A DNA stretch of 64,000 bases. It comes from Pseudoscleropodium purum. Its lineage: Eukaryota; Streptophyta; Bryopsida; Hypnales; Brachytheciaceae. Both the position numbers and the translations under genes were made by a program. Of the stretch, positions 1 through 13,350 are shown one piece after another; position 1 is the first letter of the stretch, and each line of letters opens with the position of its first letter. The stretch is from NCBI GenBank assembly GCA_963969395.1, contig OZ017801.1, positions 12,467,611-12,531,610 on the forward strand, in the 5' to 3' direction. The notes beneath the pieces are model-generated. The model had not been told where the DNA came from. It searched no databases and saw only the letters and a list, made by a program, of their open reading frames with translations.

Positions 1-594
1 AGATTTTAAAATATTAATTTCAATGATTTGTAGATTCAAAATTTTATATCTACTGTCTTTTTAGATTTTAGAATTTTAGAACTACCTTCTTCTTAGATTT
101 CAGAAATTCAATTACATAGATTTAAAATTTTCTTGAATTTTAATTACATTTTTTTATTTCTACCAAATTGTAGATATCTTAGAATTCTATCAAAAAAATT
201 CATTGTATATGACTATAACAACTTACAAGTCCTATATGTTCAATCTAATGGTACTCTTTACAATTGATATAGAACAATTGATATAAGACAAATGGAAATG
301 AACTTTGAAAGCAACTAGAAAACAACTCGTGTCCAACTAGTACTCAACTAAGAAACAACTAGTCATTTTATAGTTGCATGACAATTGCATAGGACACTAT
401 TTGTTTCCTAGTCATTTTTTGCAACTATCGAATGACTACTTTGCAACCAAAAAATGTATGAATGTTGTAAAATAACAACATAAAACAATTATATTAGGTT
501 TGGTGCTAATAGAGAGGAAACTAGTTGCATGAAAGTTGCATGGAATACTAGTTGCATAGTAGTCGGTTGTGCCAAACATGTTTTTCTTCTAGTG
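1..594 (-). mobile_element. CACTA-type non-autonomous element, truncated by the window edge
   Basis: The segment is a diverged reverse-complement copy of the complete element at 56106-57002. Shared blocks include the outer end (the TAGTG terminus is at 590-594 here), the GCAACTA/TAGTTGC subterminal repeats and the A/T-rich inner part. CACTA termini with many short subterminal repeats are typical of En/Spm-type DNA transposons, whose subterminal repeats bind transposase. No transposase ORF is seen, so it is non-autonomous. The other end lies outside the window. Confidence 0.7.
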
Positions 595-1633
595 GAATAA
601 ATAGAATCTTAGTATATGTCGATTTCAAATAGGAGTTCTTATTTCTTTATATGTTAAGATGTAAGGTAGGAGGTTTGTAAAGCAACTAAATTCTAAAAGC
701 ACTCTCCAACACAATCATACATATTGTTTAAGCTATACTAATTTGAACCAACTGTGTGAGAATTCTTCAATCTACCAATTGCATTTATCAATGTACCAAC
801 AATTAATAGATAAGGTGGATACTTTCAGGGCCTTTTGTGATTCCAATGTCAAAGCTCACAACAAAATTTATGAAGATCTTCCAAAGATGAAATGGCTCGC
901 GTAGTATGCCAATTTCATTTATCTTTCTTTTGAAGGTTGAAATCATAGTAAAAGATTGCAGATAAGAGTTGAAGTACAACCACCAAAGTAGTTCATGGTA
1001 GAGGTGCAAAATCCAAACCTAATTGGATTCAAGTTGGGCCCATTAATCCTTATGCCATTTCTAGTTCCAAATATTAAAAATATTGCTCCATTGGTTATTG
1101 AAGTCCTTAAGGGTAATATCTATTTGGTCAAAGGATTGGAAAGGGAATTCTATGTACAAAGATTGGCCAAACTTTGCAATAAAAACAAAAGATTTTTCTG
1201 GAATTTTATATGGAAGTATACAAGATTTGCAAGAAGAGAATCAAAATATTTTTGACTACTAAAATTTGACAACTAAATTTGACTACTAAATTTTGATAAT
1301 GGGGGAGGCAACTTTTTGACTCCTAGAGAACTAATTTTAACATTGAACTTGAACTTTGGGTTTGCTTTCAATCAAGACTACTCCTATAATGTAGTTTCTC
1401 CCTATATAAATGGACATGTAAACATCTTGAAACTCAATGAAAACAACACTAATTTTGGAATACTTGAAGATCGTTTTCCAATTCCAACACAACATGGAGG
1501 AGTTTGCCCTTAGTGATCCTAACTACAATGGCTTAAAATGAGAAGGCTCAATTTCCATTTCTCTTCCAAGTCTAATTTACTAAAAAAATAATATTTCATG
1601 AAGTCAAACTCAACCAAATTGCAAATCAAAGTA
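595..1633. other. AT-rich intergenic stretch, no supported gene
   Basis: Short ORFs at 995-1255 (+), 1316-1513 (+) and 803-1009 (-) have no recognisable domain and no coding-like composition. A TATAAA-like sequence lies near 1413. The area may be decayed transposon sequence, but I could not assign a family. Confidence 0.5.
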
Positions 1634-1860
1634 GAGGTCAATTGCAATTGATGTCAAAAAAAGAGGTCTATTGCATGAATTAGGGTGGACCATCAAAGGA
1701 GGTCAATTGCAATTGGCGTCTAAAAGGAAGTCAATTGTATGAGGTAGGGCGAACCTTGAAAGGAGGTCAAATTGCAATTGACGTCAAACGCCCCCATTTG
1801 CGATTTGATTTGCATTTGCAATTGACCTCAATTGCAAATTGCAATTTCATGAAGTCAAAC
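1634..1860. repeat. Tandem repeat, about 65-bp period, upstream of MED33
   Basis: Units begin with GAGGTCAATTGCAATTG-like sequence at 1634, 1699 and 1763. The first two are full copies and the third is partial. A segment containing CATGAAGTCAAACTC recurs at about 1598 and 1848, enclosing the array. The unit is rich in the palindrome CAATTG. It lies about 0.7-0.9 kb upstream of the MED33 start codon. Confidence 0.7.
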
Positions 1861-2549
1861 TCCCCCAATAGTCCACCCTCACTTACCAACTTTATGGACC
1901 TCCTTGCCTAAAGAGCCTCATGGCCCCCGACCTCCAGTGAAGATCGCTTTCTGCAGCTGCTTAACTAGAAATCCACTGTAGAAACCAACTGATGACCCCT
2001 CAAGATTCTCCTTCTAGAAGCATCTAGAACCGCCAAGACTGGAACAAGCCGTACTTCTCGGTCAAAGCTGCGGAACTGTACGCTACCCTCTATCTGGCAG
2101 GCTAGCTCTGTCTGCACTTGCAGTTTTTTCGCAACCTACAGTAGTAGCAGGCTACAGTTCAGGGGAGGTTTAGTTCATTTTTTAGGGTTCCAATTATACA
2201 CAGACAGGGATTCCGTTCGTCCTCGCTTCACCTATGGTGAGGTCAACATTCGGATTGCACTAATTCAATTCCGGAACTGATTATTATATCCCGGCGTTCC
2301 TCGTCTTCTTCTTCCGATCGGCGCTGCAAATGTAATCCCGCTTCTTTGGATGTCTCTTTGAAGAGACCAGGGGTTGCGCACATTGGCGCACTCTGTCGAG
2401 GTTGGGCGGAGGTTTTTGATCGGGTGATGTATTAAATTTCTTTCGGGAATGGAAGTTTGAGTGTTTTGTTTTTGTGATGTGGAGAGGAGTTTCAGTTTGA
2501 ACGGAAGGTTAGGGTAAGCCAGGTAGTGTTGGTATTGTTGTTGTTTGCG

Positions 2550-5500
2550 ATGCAAGCGTCGGCGTCATGGAAGGCTTTGCTGGAGGTGACGAAGACAGCG
2601 TGGACGCAAAACGAGTTCCCGTTGGCGTGGGGGACGGATGTGCTGACGTGCATCCACGAGGAAGGGCTGGGATTGCCGAGCTTGGAGCTCGCGCAGGTGC
2701 TGCTGCACTGTCTGTCCATCAATGCTTCCTCGCATGGGGGTCCTCCCCCTGCGGCCACGCTCTGGAGCTACATTCAGCACGCCATGTCGAGCCAGATGGT
2801 TTCCGCTCTTCATATGCTCGCTCTCCTCACCAGCAGGTCTATCCTTCACTCTTTCTCCCATTTAAAAAGTTATCCCTTCCTTTGTCAGCAGATTTTTTTT
2901 TAAAAGTTTTTGATCCGGATTCCAGTACAATTAGGCCAATGCTGTAAGCTTGAAATGTGAACTGACATCATGTACAAGTATTAAGGAGATAACAAGCTTA
3001 GAATAATCCATAATCCGTTGTGTTTATGACACTGTCTGAATCATTTGGAGGAACAAGTGTCCAATCCAACGCCAAGAGGTAGCTTGAAACCTTGAGATCA
3101 CACGTATTGTAATCTCAAGTATCTTTAGCAATCCAAAGTGGTCTATAATCCATTGTGTTCTTGACGCCTTCTGAAGTATTTGAAGTAATAATTGTCCAAT
3201 CCACCTCCAAGAGGTAGCTTGAAATTTTGGGATCAAGTATTGTAATCTCAAGTATTTTTAGCACTCTAAGTCGCTCTAAAGTAGTTTAAGGAGCTTTTAA
3301 CAACAGCAATTTTATAGAATCATGGGCGGTCTCCCTTTCGTTACACTGGTCGTACGAAGGTCTTCCCTGGCTAGATAGAGACGCCTCCGTGTGGTCACTG
3401 GACCCTCCTATGAATCATGTTGTCTAAGTGCCACTTAAATTGCATAGGTTGAAGCAACAAGAGTGCAATAACACGTTAAAATTTGAACCAATGTCGTGTG
3501 CAACTAGGATGAAATAATGAGCCTTGAGTTCGAACTAATATCATGCGTAACTACGGGTGAAATAACAAGCGTAAAACAATCCATGACATTGATGTCACCT
3601 AATGATGCATTTGAAGTAACGCGTGTTCAATCCACCTTATAGTGGTAGTAGAAATCTTGTTGTCCCAACATTTTTAACATGCCAAATAGGGGCCATGTAA
3701 GAGTCACCTGTTATGCTCATTCTTGGTACTTAGGCTAGTGCAAGGTTGACATTAAACAAAAGGAGATCAAATGAAAAACAAATAAAGTTTGCACCAATCG
3801 AGGTGTAGGATTCCTTTGATATCTCAAGCTTATTGCTTCGACAGGTGCAATCTAAAGTGGTCCTAACAGTGAAAACCCCGGTCCTTAATGGCTTCTCGAT
3901 TGAGCGTTTTTCTCCTGTGCCGGTGTTTTTGTGTGTGTAGGATCCTACCCACTCGCCAACAGCAACCTGAAATGTACAAAATGTACTTGAATCTGACAAG
4001 CACCTACGCCTTTTGTCTGTCATCCACCAAGATCATGCCATGTCGGGACAGGTGATTAGTTGAAATCTCCTCTTTCCGTTAACCCCTTTAACCCTCATGG
4101 ACCAAGAGGCTCAAATTTGGTTGTTTTAGCAGTTTTAACCAGGATATGTGTCACATCTTATTTGTTCTTTGACCAGCACATGCAATGTTCTTCACTAATT
4201 CTGATTTTAACTTTTGGCTCCAACTGAAAGATTTTTTGGACAGAATAATCTATCAATTACAGAACCATGAATCATTGGTCCTTTAGGGTTAATTAAGCAA
4301 GTGATAATTTTTCACTTTAGGATGGACCAACAGTTTTCATAGCTGTTGGTTTGGTGCAGGATTGTGAAGGCTGTGGACGAGACCCTACAATTATCTGAGA
4401 CTCCCAACGCGCCCATAACGGAGGTAGGGGTGGTGATTGTGCATTTTCTGTTCGCTCTCGTGGCACGACTGGCGGAGGCCGTGTATGAGGACTGGATATC
4501 CAACAAAGGCTCCATGCATAGTCAAATGATGGGGGGTTTAGGGGTAGCTGGTCATGATGAAAAGCTTGAAATGGGGTTGGAGCAGCTGCGAAAGAATAAC
4601 AGCTTGGCAGCAGTGCACCTCATGGCTAAAATCATGGAGAACAAGCGCACTGCAGGCCTGCTTCGGATTGCTCGACGGAACTTGTGAGTAACACAGCTTT
4701 CTCAGCCATTTCATTTTTTAATGTTCTACTCCTGCGTATTGTGAATCCGACTAGGTAATGTCAATCAAGGTCATGGTTATTAAAAAGAATTTGGAAGTTA
4801 GTACTTACCAGGCATTTTCAGTATCAAAGATCAGATTTTGGTTGTAAGTTAAAAATGCTATTTGCATTGGATTATGTCCAACTGCAGGATCTTACTTGAA
4901 GATCATGCTATGTTTGTCCTTCCCTACAATTTTCAGCCATCGATTCTAATTACTAATAGGTCCTAGCAATCAAAGCACTGCTTTTTCAAATTTCACTTCA
5001 AATTTCAACACTGTGATCTTCATATTTAGCTTGCTCTGTCTCGTTGGTTGTAAGTACAATTAAGAAGGCTAGCATTATCCTCCTCCTCCCAACTATTGAG
5101 ACTCTACCATAATATTTTGCACTCGCATTATGGTAACGAAATTGAACCTGGAGGGACAGGCAGGACCAATGGACTTTATTTGTGCAAAGGTTGCAACGTC
5201 TGGAATCGCTGACCAATGATCCTTCATCAATGGCACCCAAGGAGGCTATGGAGGCTTTGGGACAATTAGCCAAGGCCATCCAACAAGGCCTACGTCAGGA
5301 GTGGCGCCCCACGCAGATGCCAGTCGTTCGGTCGTTGCTGCCGGTCTCATCTCGTTCATGGTCTTTCGGCAATGCAGGTAGTGTATTTCGTGTTCTCTGT
5401 TCTTTGCGGTGCTCTCATTTTCAGGTTTTTTTATTAGGCTTGTTGTCTCATGCTTTCCTGAACATTATAGACAGCCCTTGCTGAGCACCCTCTGAGCTGG

Positions 5501-8500
5501 CATGAAAAGGAATCCCTGTGACCTGGAGTTTTGCAAAGTTGGGCTGAATTTGAACAAGTGAGAGGTCCTCGAGCCAATGAGCCATTCTCTTCACATTTGA
5601 GAGTATATCCGAGCTTCAAGTTCGCTCGATGTGCTCTGATTTGGCATCACTTCGTTCTGAATCACTTTTAACTGATTCTGTTTTCAAAACGTGCCATGTC
5701 ACTGCTACTCAAGAATGTTATGGTAACATTTGTGGCAGGTGGGCTGGGCTGCAGTTCACCTTGGCTTCCATTCGACATCTACATGGAAGCTGCTATGGAA
5801 GGACGTCGCCTTTCTTCAACTTCCAACGCAGATATTCTGGCTGGTTAGCACTTTCTCTGCCTACTGGTTTCGCTTGTTCAGTAAAACTGCTTGCCGGTGC
5901 ATGTATTGAGCGCGCATAAAATTGTGTGTCTTGGTTGCAGATGTGATGAAGTCCATGCAATCTGTACATAATGCGAATTGGGTGGATTTATTTCTGGGGC
6001 TGTGGACAGCAGCTTTGCGATTAGTGAAAAGGGTATGATGTTGTCTTACAACCGAGTTCTTTTGATTATTCTTCAGTTCGAGTTGCGTTTTTTTGTCGGT
6101 GCTCTACACCACATGGACACTTGAAAGTAACCTCATTAGTTTTGCGCTCGCTCATGCAAGTTATTGGTAATGTAGTATTGAATTTACAGGTTTGAGCTTG
6201 GGACCAAGTGTATTTGAAGATCCTGTTCAATTAACGACTTATGATTATTATTTTGGTTCATGATCGTGCAGGACCGTGAGTCTTTTGACGGGCCAAATCC
6301 ACATGTGGAATCTCGCTTGTGTATGCTGCTCTCTATTTTGCCGATTGCATCAGGAATTGTGATTGATGAAGAAGAGAAAGGGCAACTGCATTTCGAGAGT
6401 TTATCTGGAGATGTCAAGGAAAGAAAAGTTGTAGGAGGTCGACGCGCTGCTCTGGAAACTTGTCTGCAGGTTCTTGGCCAGTTTGAGTCTCTTTTGGTTC
6501 CTCCCAGTGTGGCTGTTACTGCTGCAAATCAAGTGGCTGTGAAGGTGGCTGCCTTTATAAGTAGTGGCGGGCAAACGATGAGTGCGGATATGAGCTCTGG
6601 AAAATCTGCAGGTCTGTAAGTACCGGTGAACAGAGTAGGCTTTTTTGGTTGTTTCTGTGTACTTCTCTACGGAAGCTTTTATTCCATTTTCATTTCAACA
6701 TGTTATGGATAGACTGTAGTAGTCACTAGATCCAGTTCTCTTCCAAGCTATTAGATTGTAGATTCAAACTAGTGGAAAACCAAATCTTCTCAGATATTCT
6801 AGAAAACCTAACCGCAGTACAATTGTCAGGGTTAATGTTAGAAACTGCTTTAAATGTCGTTAGAAATAACAGGATTTATCGTGTCTAGATTTTTAGTATA
6901 TCTCTTGGCACGGGTGGTTTGCACTAGTGAGATATGGAAGGTGTGATTGAATCATTATTTTCCAATTCGTTGCAATGCGGGGCCTGATATATGACTGGAC
7001 ACTGATGATTGAAAGCTAGCTCTGTACAGGTATTCTATTTTTAATCATGTTGACTAGATACAGCATCAAGTACTTTTTTTCCTGACCAGCATGCATATTT
7101 GACTTTGCATGATCAGTTGGGACCATGCGGCACTTGATCGTGGATGCATGCATAACCAGGAACTTATTGTCCAATTCCGCTTACTTCTGGCTTGGAGCCG
7201 GAGGGTCGATGACTAATATCCCCGTGGTTCCTTCCCAACCGTCTCCGTGGTCAGCATTTATGGATGGGGCTCCCCTCTCAACCTTGCGAATTGCACTGAT
7301 GTCATATCCTGCTGGAAGGTATACTTAGTGATATCAATTCGTGAATCTGTAACATGTTTTTATTAGTATCATGGGAGGTCAAATGGTTATGTTCACTTTG
7401 GAAGCATTGAACGCAATCCTCTGCCCAACTTTTGATTGCTTACCAAATTCATGTGTGTGTTGCTGACTCAAGATCATTTCTATGTTTGAAAGTGTTGTAG
7501 AGTTGGAGAAGATCTATAAGACAGCCATTATTGGTCCTGAAGAGGAAAGGGCAGCAGCGGCTAGCATCCTGTGTGGGGCCTCTCTTACTCGCAGCTGGAC
7601 GGTGCAGGTCTGTGCAAGATCCTGTCAGCATATTTATTACTCTAAATTTTGAAACTTGTGATTGAATGTTGGAAACTAATGACCGGATGAAACCAGAAGT
7701 TAAGGGTAAATGGAATCGAGTATCATGCTCAGAGACATGCTTCTCGAGACGTTGCCCCCAATTTTTTTGACTCGGGTGTAGATGTGACAGGAACATGCAG
7801 TGCACTTCGCAGTACAATTGTTGTCTCCACCGGTTAGTGACAACTGGGGTGGAAACAGGGAAGGGCTCCTTGCGCATGCACCCATGCTGCATGCTGCACT
7901 TCAAGCCATGGCAAATGCTGATGCACTCAACGTACTCTCTTTATTTGGCATGGTACTACTGAAATTTCTTATTTCTCGTGTTATTTATTATTTGCTGGGG
8001 TTTGTTTCAATCTCATTCGATTCGTTTCTTTGCCTCTGTTCTTATCTATCTATTTTGTTTGATGTCTTTCTTCACGTTTATTTGATTTGACTGAGAAACT
8101 AAGAGTGCCAGTGCCAGTTCCCTGAAATGGCAGCATCTCTTTTGCCCATCTGCGAGGTATTTGGGTCCATCACAAACGCAAAACCGATTGCAACAATTAT
8201 GGGAGAGGAGCTCTCAGCTCATCAGTTATTCACTGTGGCCTTCCTTCAACTTGTTAAGCTGTGGAAGTTTCACCGACCTCCTCTGGAGCATTGTCTGCTG
8301 GGTTGTGGAGCTGGACTTGGTGCGGACTTGAGCCTTGATTACCTCCTGCAGCTGCGTAATATGCAGTTGGCTTCTCCTACCTCCTACAGATTGGGCAAGC
8401 AGCGTATGCAATTGCCTGGGTTAACTTACCCTACAAGCGGTGTGGTATCACTAGACTCTTTCCCCCGGCTTCAGCTTTGGTACCTGCAGCACCAAGCTTG

Positions 8501-10881
8501 TATATCTTCGACAGTCTCAGTAGCTCGAAGTAACCCAATGCATCAAGTGGGAGATCGCCTGCTAGCCCTGATGTTCAAGAAGGTCAATAAGAGTAACTCT
8601 GCTCCTACTACAACAGGGCTCTCTGGAAATGCCTCTGGTCCAAGTGAAGACGCTGCTGGCAGGCCCATTTTGTGTGCATGGGATATTATTGCCGCCGTTC
8701 CTATCACGTTGGAGTATGCACTCACAGCTTGTTCCCATAGCAACCTTACTCCTCGTGAATTAACTACAGGTATGCTTGTTCTTTCCTACACATCTTTCAG
8801 TAAATTTAAACTGTTTCAGTAATTTAGACGATATCATGGATAGAATCTTCGCCATAATTCATTGGGAGGTCTACTCATGATCATTTGGAGGCCTTCTTAT
8901 GCATCGTAGAGGGGCTGCCTGCGTATCTCAGAGAGTTCTTCGTATAAGCACGTCGACTATAGGGAGATGTCCGCATTAATTATGGAGAAGATTCTCTTTA
9001 TGATGTCAAAGTTCTTGAAGCAGTCTAATTTACTGAAAAACTTGATCAACATGCTTGCTATACAGTTTATGCTGTTTGAGGTAATTTTTTTAATTCGAAG
9101 TGGATAGTGAGATATTTGGTTATTTATGCTCAGGGCTTCGGGAACTGGTAGATTATCTTCCGGCATCTATTGCACCTATTGTGAGCTATTGCGTCGCGGA
9201 GGTCGCCAGGGGGCTATGGAAGTATGCATCAATGAATGGCCAGGACTGGCCCAGCCCTGCTGCTAATCTTCATTCCATACAAGGAGAGGTAAAGGATATT
9301 TTGGCAGCTGCCGGTGTTCACGCTACAAATCCAACTGGTAATGAGTTACGGCACTACTTCACTTTCTTGTCACTCTTGGTTGCTCCAATACTATCTTTCA
9401 TACTACGTCAAGCCTTCACTTAAAATTCCATAGTATGCATATGTTCAAATATTAGCGCCAGAGATAAAACCAACTGTACTTTTGTACTGGTGCTCAGTTG
9501 ATACTGTGAAGTTTCAACAGGGCTTTCAGTATTATTGGACTGTTTCATTAACTTTTAGACAATATTCATTGGGAAGTCTTCCTTTGATCACAGTGATCAT
9601 GCAAAAGCCTCCCTTTTACCATGCCGAAACCTCTGAATGAACACTGTGACCATAAGGAGATCTCCTCAAGAAACATGGGCGAAGATTCTCTTTATGTTGC
9701 TTTGCAGAAATTCCCGAAAGTTTTGGTTTACTTAATACCCTGTTCTTTTCTCAGCCTTGCGATCATCTTCGCTCAACCACTGTCTTGTGAAAACAGGTTT
9801 TGGGGGAGGAAATGCGCCAGTGTCACTACCTCTACCTCTGGCTGCTCTTATAGGCTTAACGATCACGTTCAAGTTGGACAAGCACGCAGACACAGTGCTC
9901 AGTGTTGCAGGTCCAGGGCTCGAGACTTGCTCAAGCGCAGGCCCGTGGTTCAGCATGCACGTAGTTGCAGCCCTGTGGTCTCAGAAAGCAAAGAGGTGGC
10001 ATGACTACATTGTTTATATGGGCTCAACACAGATATTCAAGCAGAATAAGTCAGCTCTCTTGCAACTCCTGAAGAGTTGCTTCGCCGTGACCCTCTCCAC
10101 TACATCAGCCCCTGGGTCCAAGTTGCAGGTGAATGGCGGTGTGGGAGCACTTCTGGGCCATGGACCCTGGTCTGCATATGCTCCAGGCATACTATACCTT
10201 CGGTCCTACAGTATGTTGCATGACATCATGTTTTTGAGTGACGAAACCTTGCTATTAGTCACTGAAGCAGTCAGAGAATTGGGAACACAGGGTGACGTAG
10301 ATGCAGTGACACGGTTACGGTGTGTTCAAGCGTCCATGCCCAATTGCCTGTCAAGAGCAGTGCAAGCCTCTTCTTTAGGAGCCTCCTTGCTGTATGTATC
10401 CGGAGGGACAACCTTGGTGACCAAGCTTTTCACTGAGAGCATTCCAACATGGTTCTTAGCTAAAGGGTCTCAAGGTTCAAGTGGTTTGGTTCTACAGGGA
10501 TATGCCATAGCTCACTTTGCTATTTTGTCAGGGGCACTGGCTTGGGGTTTGTCTACGTCCTCGGGTACTGAGAATTCAGGGATACCTCTGATAATGCGGC
10601 GACACCATGTGTTGGGTTTGCATATGGAATTTTTAGCTTCAAGTTTGGGTGGGGATTTGGCAGTTAGTTGTGAGCAGACGCTGTGGAGATCGTACGTGGT
10701 GGGATTTTTGGCACTTATGGTTACTTGTACACCAACATGGATATTGGAGCTCAAGATAGGGACTTTACGGAAACTGGCCACAGGGTTGAGATTTTGGCAT
10801 GAACATGATTTGGCCGTTGCTTTGCTAGAACGAGGAGGGCCGTCCGCCATGGGTGCCGCTGCCGAACTTACTCTGGGTTAG
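2550..10881 (+). CDS. MED33: Mediator complex subunit 33 (MED33/REF4, MED5-like)
   Basis: Coding exons by frame and GT-AG borders: 2550-2836, 4360-4683, 5160-5377, 5739-5843, 5941-6032, 6272-6611, 7117-7318, 7493-7607, 7791-7952, 8118-8769, 9134-9337, 9797-10881. They join in frame to 1261 aa, close to the roughly 1.3-kaa length of plant MED33. Family-like stretches are WLPFDIYMEAAMEGRRLSST (exon 4), the LWTAALRLVKR exon end (exon 5), PWSAFMDGAPL (exon 7), a CGASLTRSW segment (exon 8), FGSITNAKPIATIMGEELSA (exon 10) and LPASIAPIVSYCVAEVARG (exon 11). The protein is a large alpha-helical tail-module subunit of nuclear Mediator; Arabidopsis REF4/RFR1 restrain phenylpropanoid gene expression. 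I chose ATG 2550 over the upstream in-frame ATG 2526 because residues from 2550 align with the family N-terminus. The exon 6 donor (GTCTGT at 6612) is weak but is the one that keeps frame. Intron 1 (about 1.5 kb) holds tandem repeats and introns 10-11 hold MITE-like insertions. Confidence 0.93.
2945..3690. repeat. Degenerate tandem repeats in MED33 intron 1
   Basis: A unit containing TCCAATCCA, CCAAGAGGTAGCTTGAAA and GTAATCTCAAGTAT occurs at about 3055-3145 and again at about 3190-3270, period near 135 bp. A more diverged copy lies at about 3600-3690. The preceding segment (ATAACAAGC followed by AATCCAT) recurs at 2985-3015 and 3565-3590. Intron 1 has therefore grown by local duplication. No coding potential. 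Confidence 0.6.
8833..9004. mobile_element. MITE-like insertion in MED33 intron 10
   Basis: The ends are inverted repeats of about 27 bp. ATCATGGATAGAATCTTC at the left pairs with GAAGATTCTCTTTATGAT at the right, and both continue into CCATAATT. Length is about 172 bp and there is no ORF. Superfamily unassigned. Confidence 0.6.
9558..9699. repeat. Relative of the intron-10 MITE in MED33 intron 11
   Basis: It shares CATTGGGA(A/G)GTCT at the left, GGAGAT(C/G)TCC internally and GAAGATTCTCTTTATG at the right with the element at 8833-9004, in the same orientation. The left terminus is degraded. Confidence 0.5.
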
Positions 10882-11959
10882 ACTTGTACATTTTGATCCT
10901 GCCTCTGTACATTCAATCATTTTGTTATTTATCTCTTCTATTGTTTCTGGTACTGTTCTTGTGGATGTCTTGTCTGTCACATGGTACGTAACATTATCTT
11001 AATCATGTAAGGTAACAGGAGCCAGAAAGTCGCTTGTGAATGGTCGAACAGCTCTTTTTCATATGCTTTTCATCCAGTTTTGTGTTCAAACTGTGTTTGT
11101 ATATCCACGTCATTAAGTTCAGGTCATGTTCGCTATCTTCTCATTTTATTGAAAATGTTCTATTATCGGAGTATACTTGTGCGTGTACTTGAGTAATCTT
11201 AAAACTTGATTTTTTGCTTTAGAATTACCAAGCATATTTCTACTTCGAAAATTTTGAAAAATTTCTCTAACATGAAAATTCTTTTGGAGTTCGAAGTTCA
11301 CTATCTAGCTGCATCTCGTTGGGGCTTGGTCATTTACATGTGCCCCCAGGTAATAAATCTTGAGTTCGTTGCAGTGTCTTAATATCCTTGGAAAAGGAAT
11401 CCATTTTATTCTTGTGCACAAACTTGAATTCTCCATAGTGTTTCAATACCCTTGGAAAAGTAGTCCAGATTCTGATTGTACTCAATTTTGATCTCATCGC
11501 TAAGTCTGAACACACTTGGAAAAGGAATCCAAATCATTTTTTTGGCACAACTTGGAGCTTGTCCAGGAGCTATTAACCCATAAATGTAGGGGATATTTGG
11601 TTGATGAATGACAAAGAATCTCTCCATGTAAGATAAAAGTGCAACTATTCATCCTCCAAGTTTTGTGTGAAAAGGGAAGATCTTCTATAGTAGCTTGACT
11701 TTTGATGAGTGTTTTTTCATTTTCTTTTCTTCCAAAATTTCACATAGTACCAAAATAGATGATTTCCATAGTAATCAATCCATTGTTTAAAGGTTAGCCT
11801 TTGAAGAACGTGGCTCCCATGATCAAAATGAACCAATAAGTGCATTCTTTGTTTCTATAGTGAACAATGAAGTCATCTATTGAATACTTTTGGTCCTTAG
11901 AGTGCTTCAAGGGTTAACTCTAAGATGAGTTTGTAACCATTGATTTCAAGCTACTAAAT

Positions 11960-12490
11960 TATTGTAAATTTTTTAAGAAGAAAATGAAGAAAATTCATAT
12001 CAATTACAAAATCAGAAATTTTCACCATAGATGTATATTATAGTGTATAACATCATGGCATAAAACAAAGTGATCATGTTACTCTAAAATAAAAATATCA
12101 ACAAACCATGGTTATAGTTCCAAACTTATATTGCTATAAAATATTGAAATTTATGAATTTTTCAAAATTTTCAATTGGAATAGAATTTACACTTGATAAT
12201 CTTCATTTCAATAGTTGGACTAAAATTAAATATTTTTTTTTTATGGCTAAAATTCACATCAAGAGTATATAGCAAGAAGTGGTCAAAATACATAAGGGAT
12301 TTGTGAGTTAAGGGTCTTCTTTTTTAGGAAAGTCAATAATACCATAGTGAGAGAATTTGCAATATTATTCATTGACAATGTACTCAAGGAACATCCAAAA
12401 AAAACTACTCCATATTAGATTAAAAAATAATTTTTTCCATCCTAGTCTTACCTAAGTTACACATTGAGTGTTTATGGCATCCTAGGTTAA
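11960..12490 (+). repeat. Dispersed repeat with an inverted partner at 39.6-40.15 kb
   Basis: The reverse complement of 39590-40150 aligns through most of this stretch. Shared landmarks are AAAATGAAGAAAATTCAT, the AATCATGGTTATA-like block, ATTGCTATAAAATA and AAAGTCAATAAT, interrupted by small indels. No ORF; family unknown. Confidence 0.6.
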
Positions 12491-12613
12491 TTTATTGTCT
12501 ACTATGCATGCTCTTTATAACAATCTTTCTTGTATGCTAATTTGTTTGCTTTGTTTGTTATGGTGAAATCTTCCAAACCATGTGTCTCCCGGTTATGTTC
12601 TTATTACCATCAG

Positions 12614-12735
12614 AAAGCCCTCAATGAAGAAGGGTGCATGAGCTTTGTTTCGTGGCATTTGTACCTACAACATGAAAGTTATTGAATTTTGAAGTTGTTA
12701 TGAATTTAAAAAATTAGAAAATTATTTTGACTTTT
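12614..12735. repeat. Half-copy of a foldback element family
   Basis: It matches one arm of the foldback element at 13136-13350: GAAGGGTGCATGAGCTTTG, a cytosine-poor middle, then ATGAAAGTTATTGAATTTT. The second arm is missing. Confidence 0.5.
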
Positions 12736-13135
12736 ATTTTGACTAATGCAATGGCATAGGAAACAATAGTCTATATCTTAAATTAGATTGTCTATTTATT
12801 GTGTTTTGTTTGATATTCTAAGATCTTAGAAACCATGAGCTTTTTACCCACGTTCTTGATACTACAATGAAACCTCTCATAATGCAAATTCCCTACTTGC
12901 ATAACTAACTCTAGTTCTTTATCTATATACTCCTTGTGTGCATAAAGTATACTACATAGACCATCAATGGAGTTGATTATGTCAGATATCATTGAGATGA
13001 GCAACCAATCAAGCACAATTACTATACACTATAAGCATGTTTAATTAATTGGCCTTTGGCACTTGAGCTTCTTTATATGCATCAAGCTAAAAACTACTTT
13101 CCACTATTCATATGCAATAAGGGAGGTTTCACTGT

Positions 13136-13350
13136 ATTAGAAAGCTCTCTACAAGGAAGGATGCACAGACTTTGTTTTGTGGTATTTGGACCTACAGTGT
13201 GAAAGTCATTGAATTTTTAAGTTTTTTATGAGTTAAAAGATTGGATGAAATTATTTTTTATTTTGGAAAAAACATAGCTTTCACATTGTATGTCCAAACT
13301 CCATGAAACAAAACCCTTGCATTCCTTCGTGCATAAAGTTTTCTATTTGT
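13136..13350. mobile_element. Foldback (inverted-repeat) element
   Basis: The left arm (GAAAGCTCTCTACAAGGAAG through GTGTGAAAGTCA) is the approximate reverse complement of the right arm (TAGCTTTCACATTG through GCATAAAGTTTTCTATT). They are separated by a short A/T-rich loop. No ORF. Relatives occur at 12614-12735 and 20015-20400. Confidence 0.6.

Larger units (their letters stand above)
10882..13135. other. MED33 3' flank and intergenic DNA with dispersed repeats
   Basis: The first few hundred bases after the stop are probably the MED33 3' UTR and terminator region; no single polyadenylation site can be chosen. 11340-11560 has three diverged copies of a segment containing CTTGGAAAAG(G/T)A(A/G)TCCA. 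From about 11960 the sequence matches an inverted copy near 40 kb. No convincing ORF. Confidence 0.5.

Noticed and set aside
995..1513. Small ORFs and a TATAAA-containing stretch resembling an LTR promoter
   Set aside because: No paired LTR, primer-binding site or gag/pol similarity could be found.
2526..2549. Upstream in-frame ATG for MED33 (eight extra hydrophobic residues)
   Set aside because: The family N-terminus aligns from ATG 2550; the extra residues could mimic a signal peptide, which a nuclear Mediator subunit should not have.
2567..2947. Overlapping plus-strand ORF in MED33 exon 1
   Set aside because: Out of frame with the MED33 protein and without recognisable similarity.
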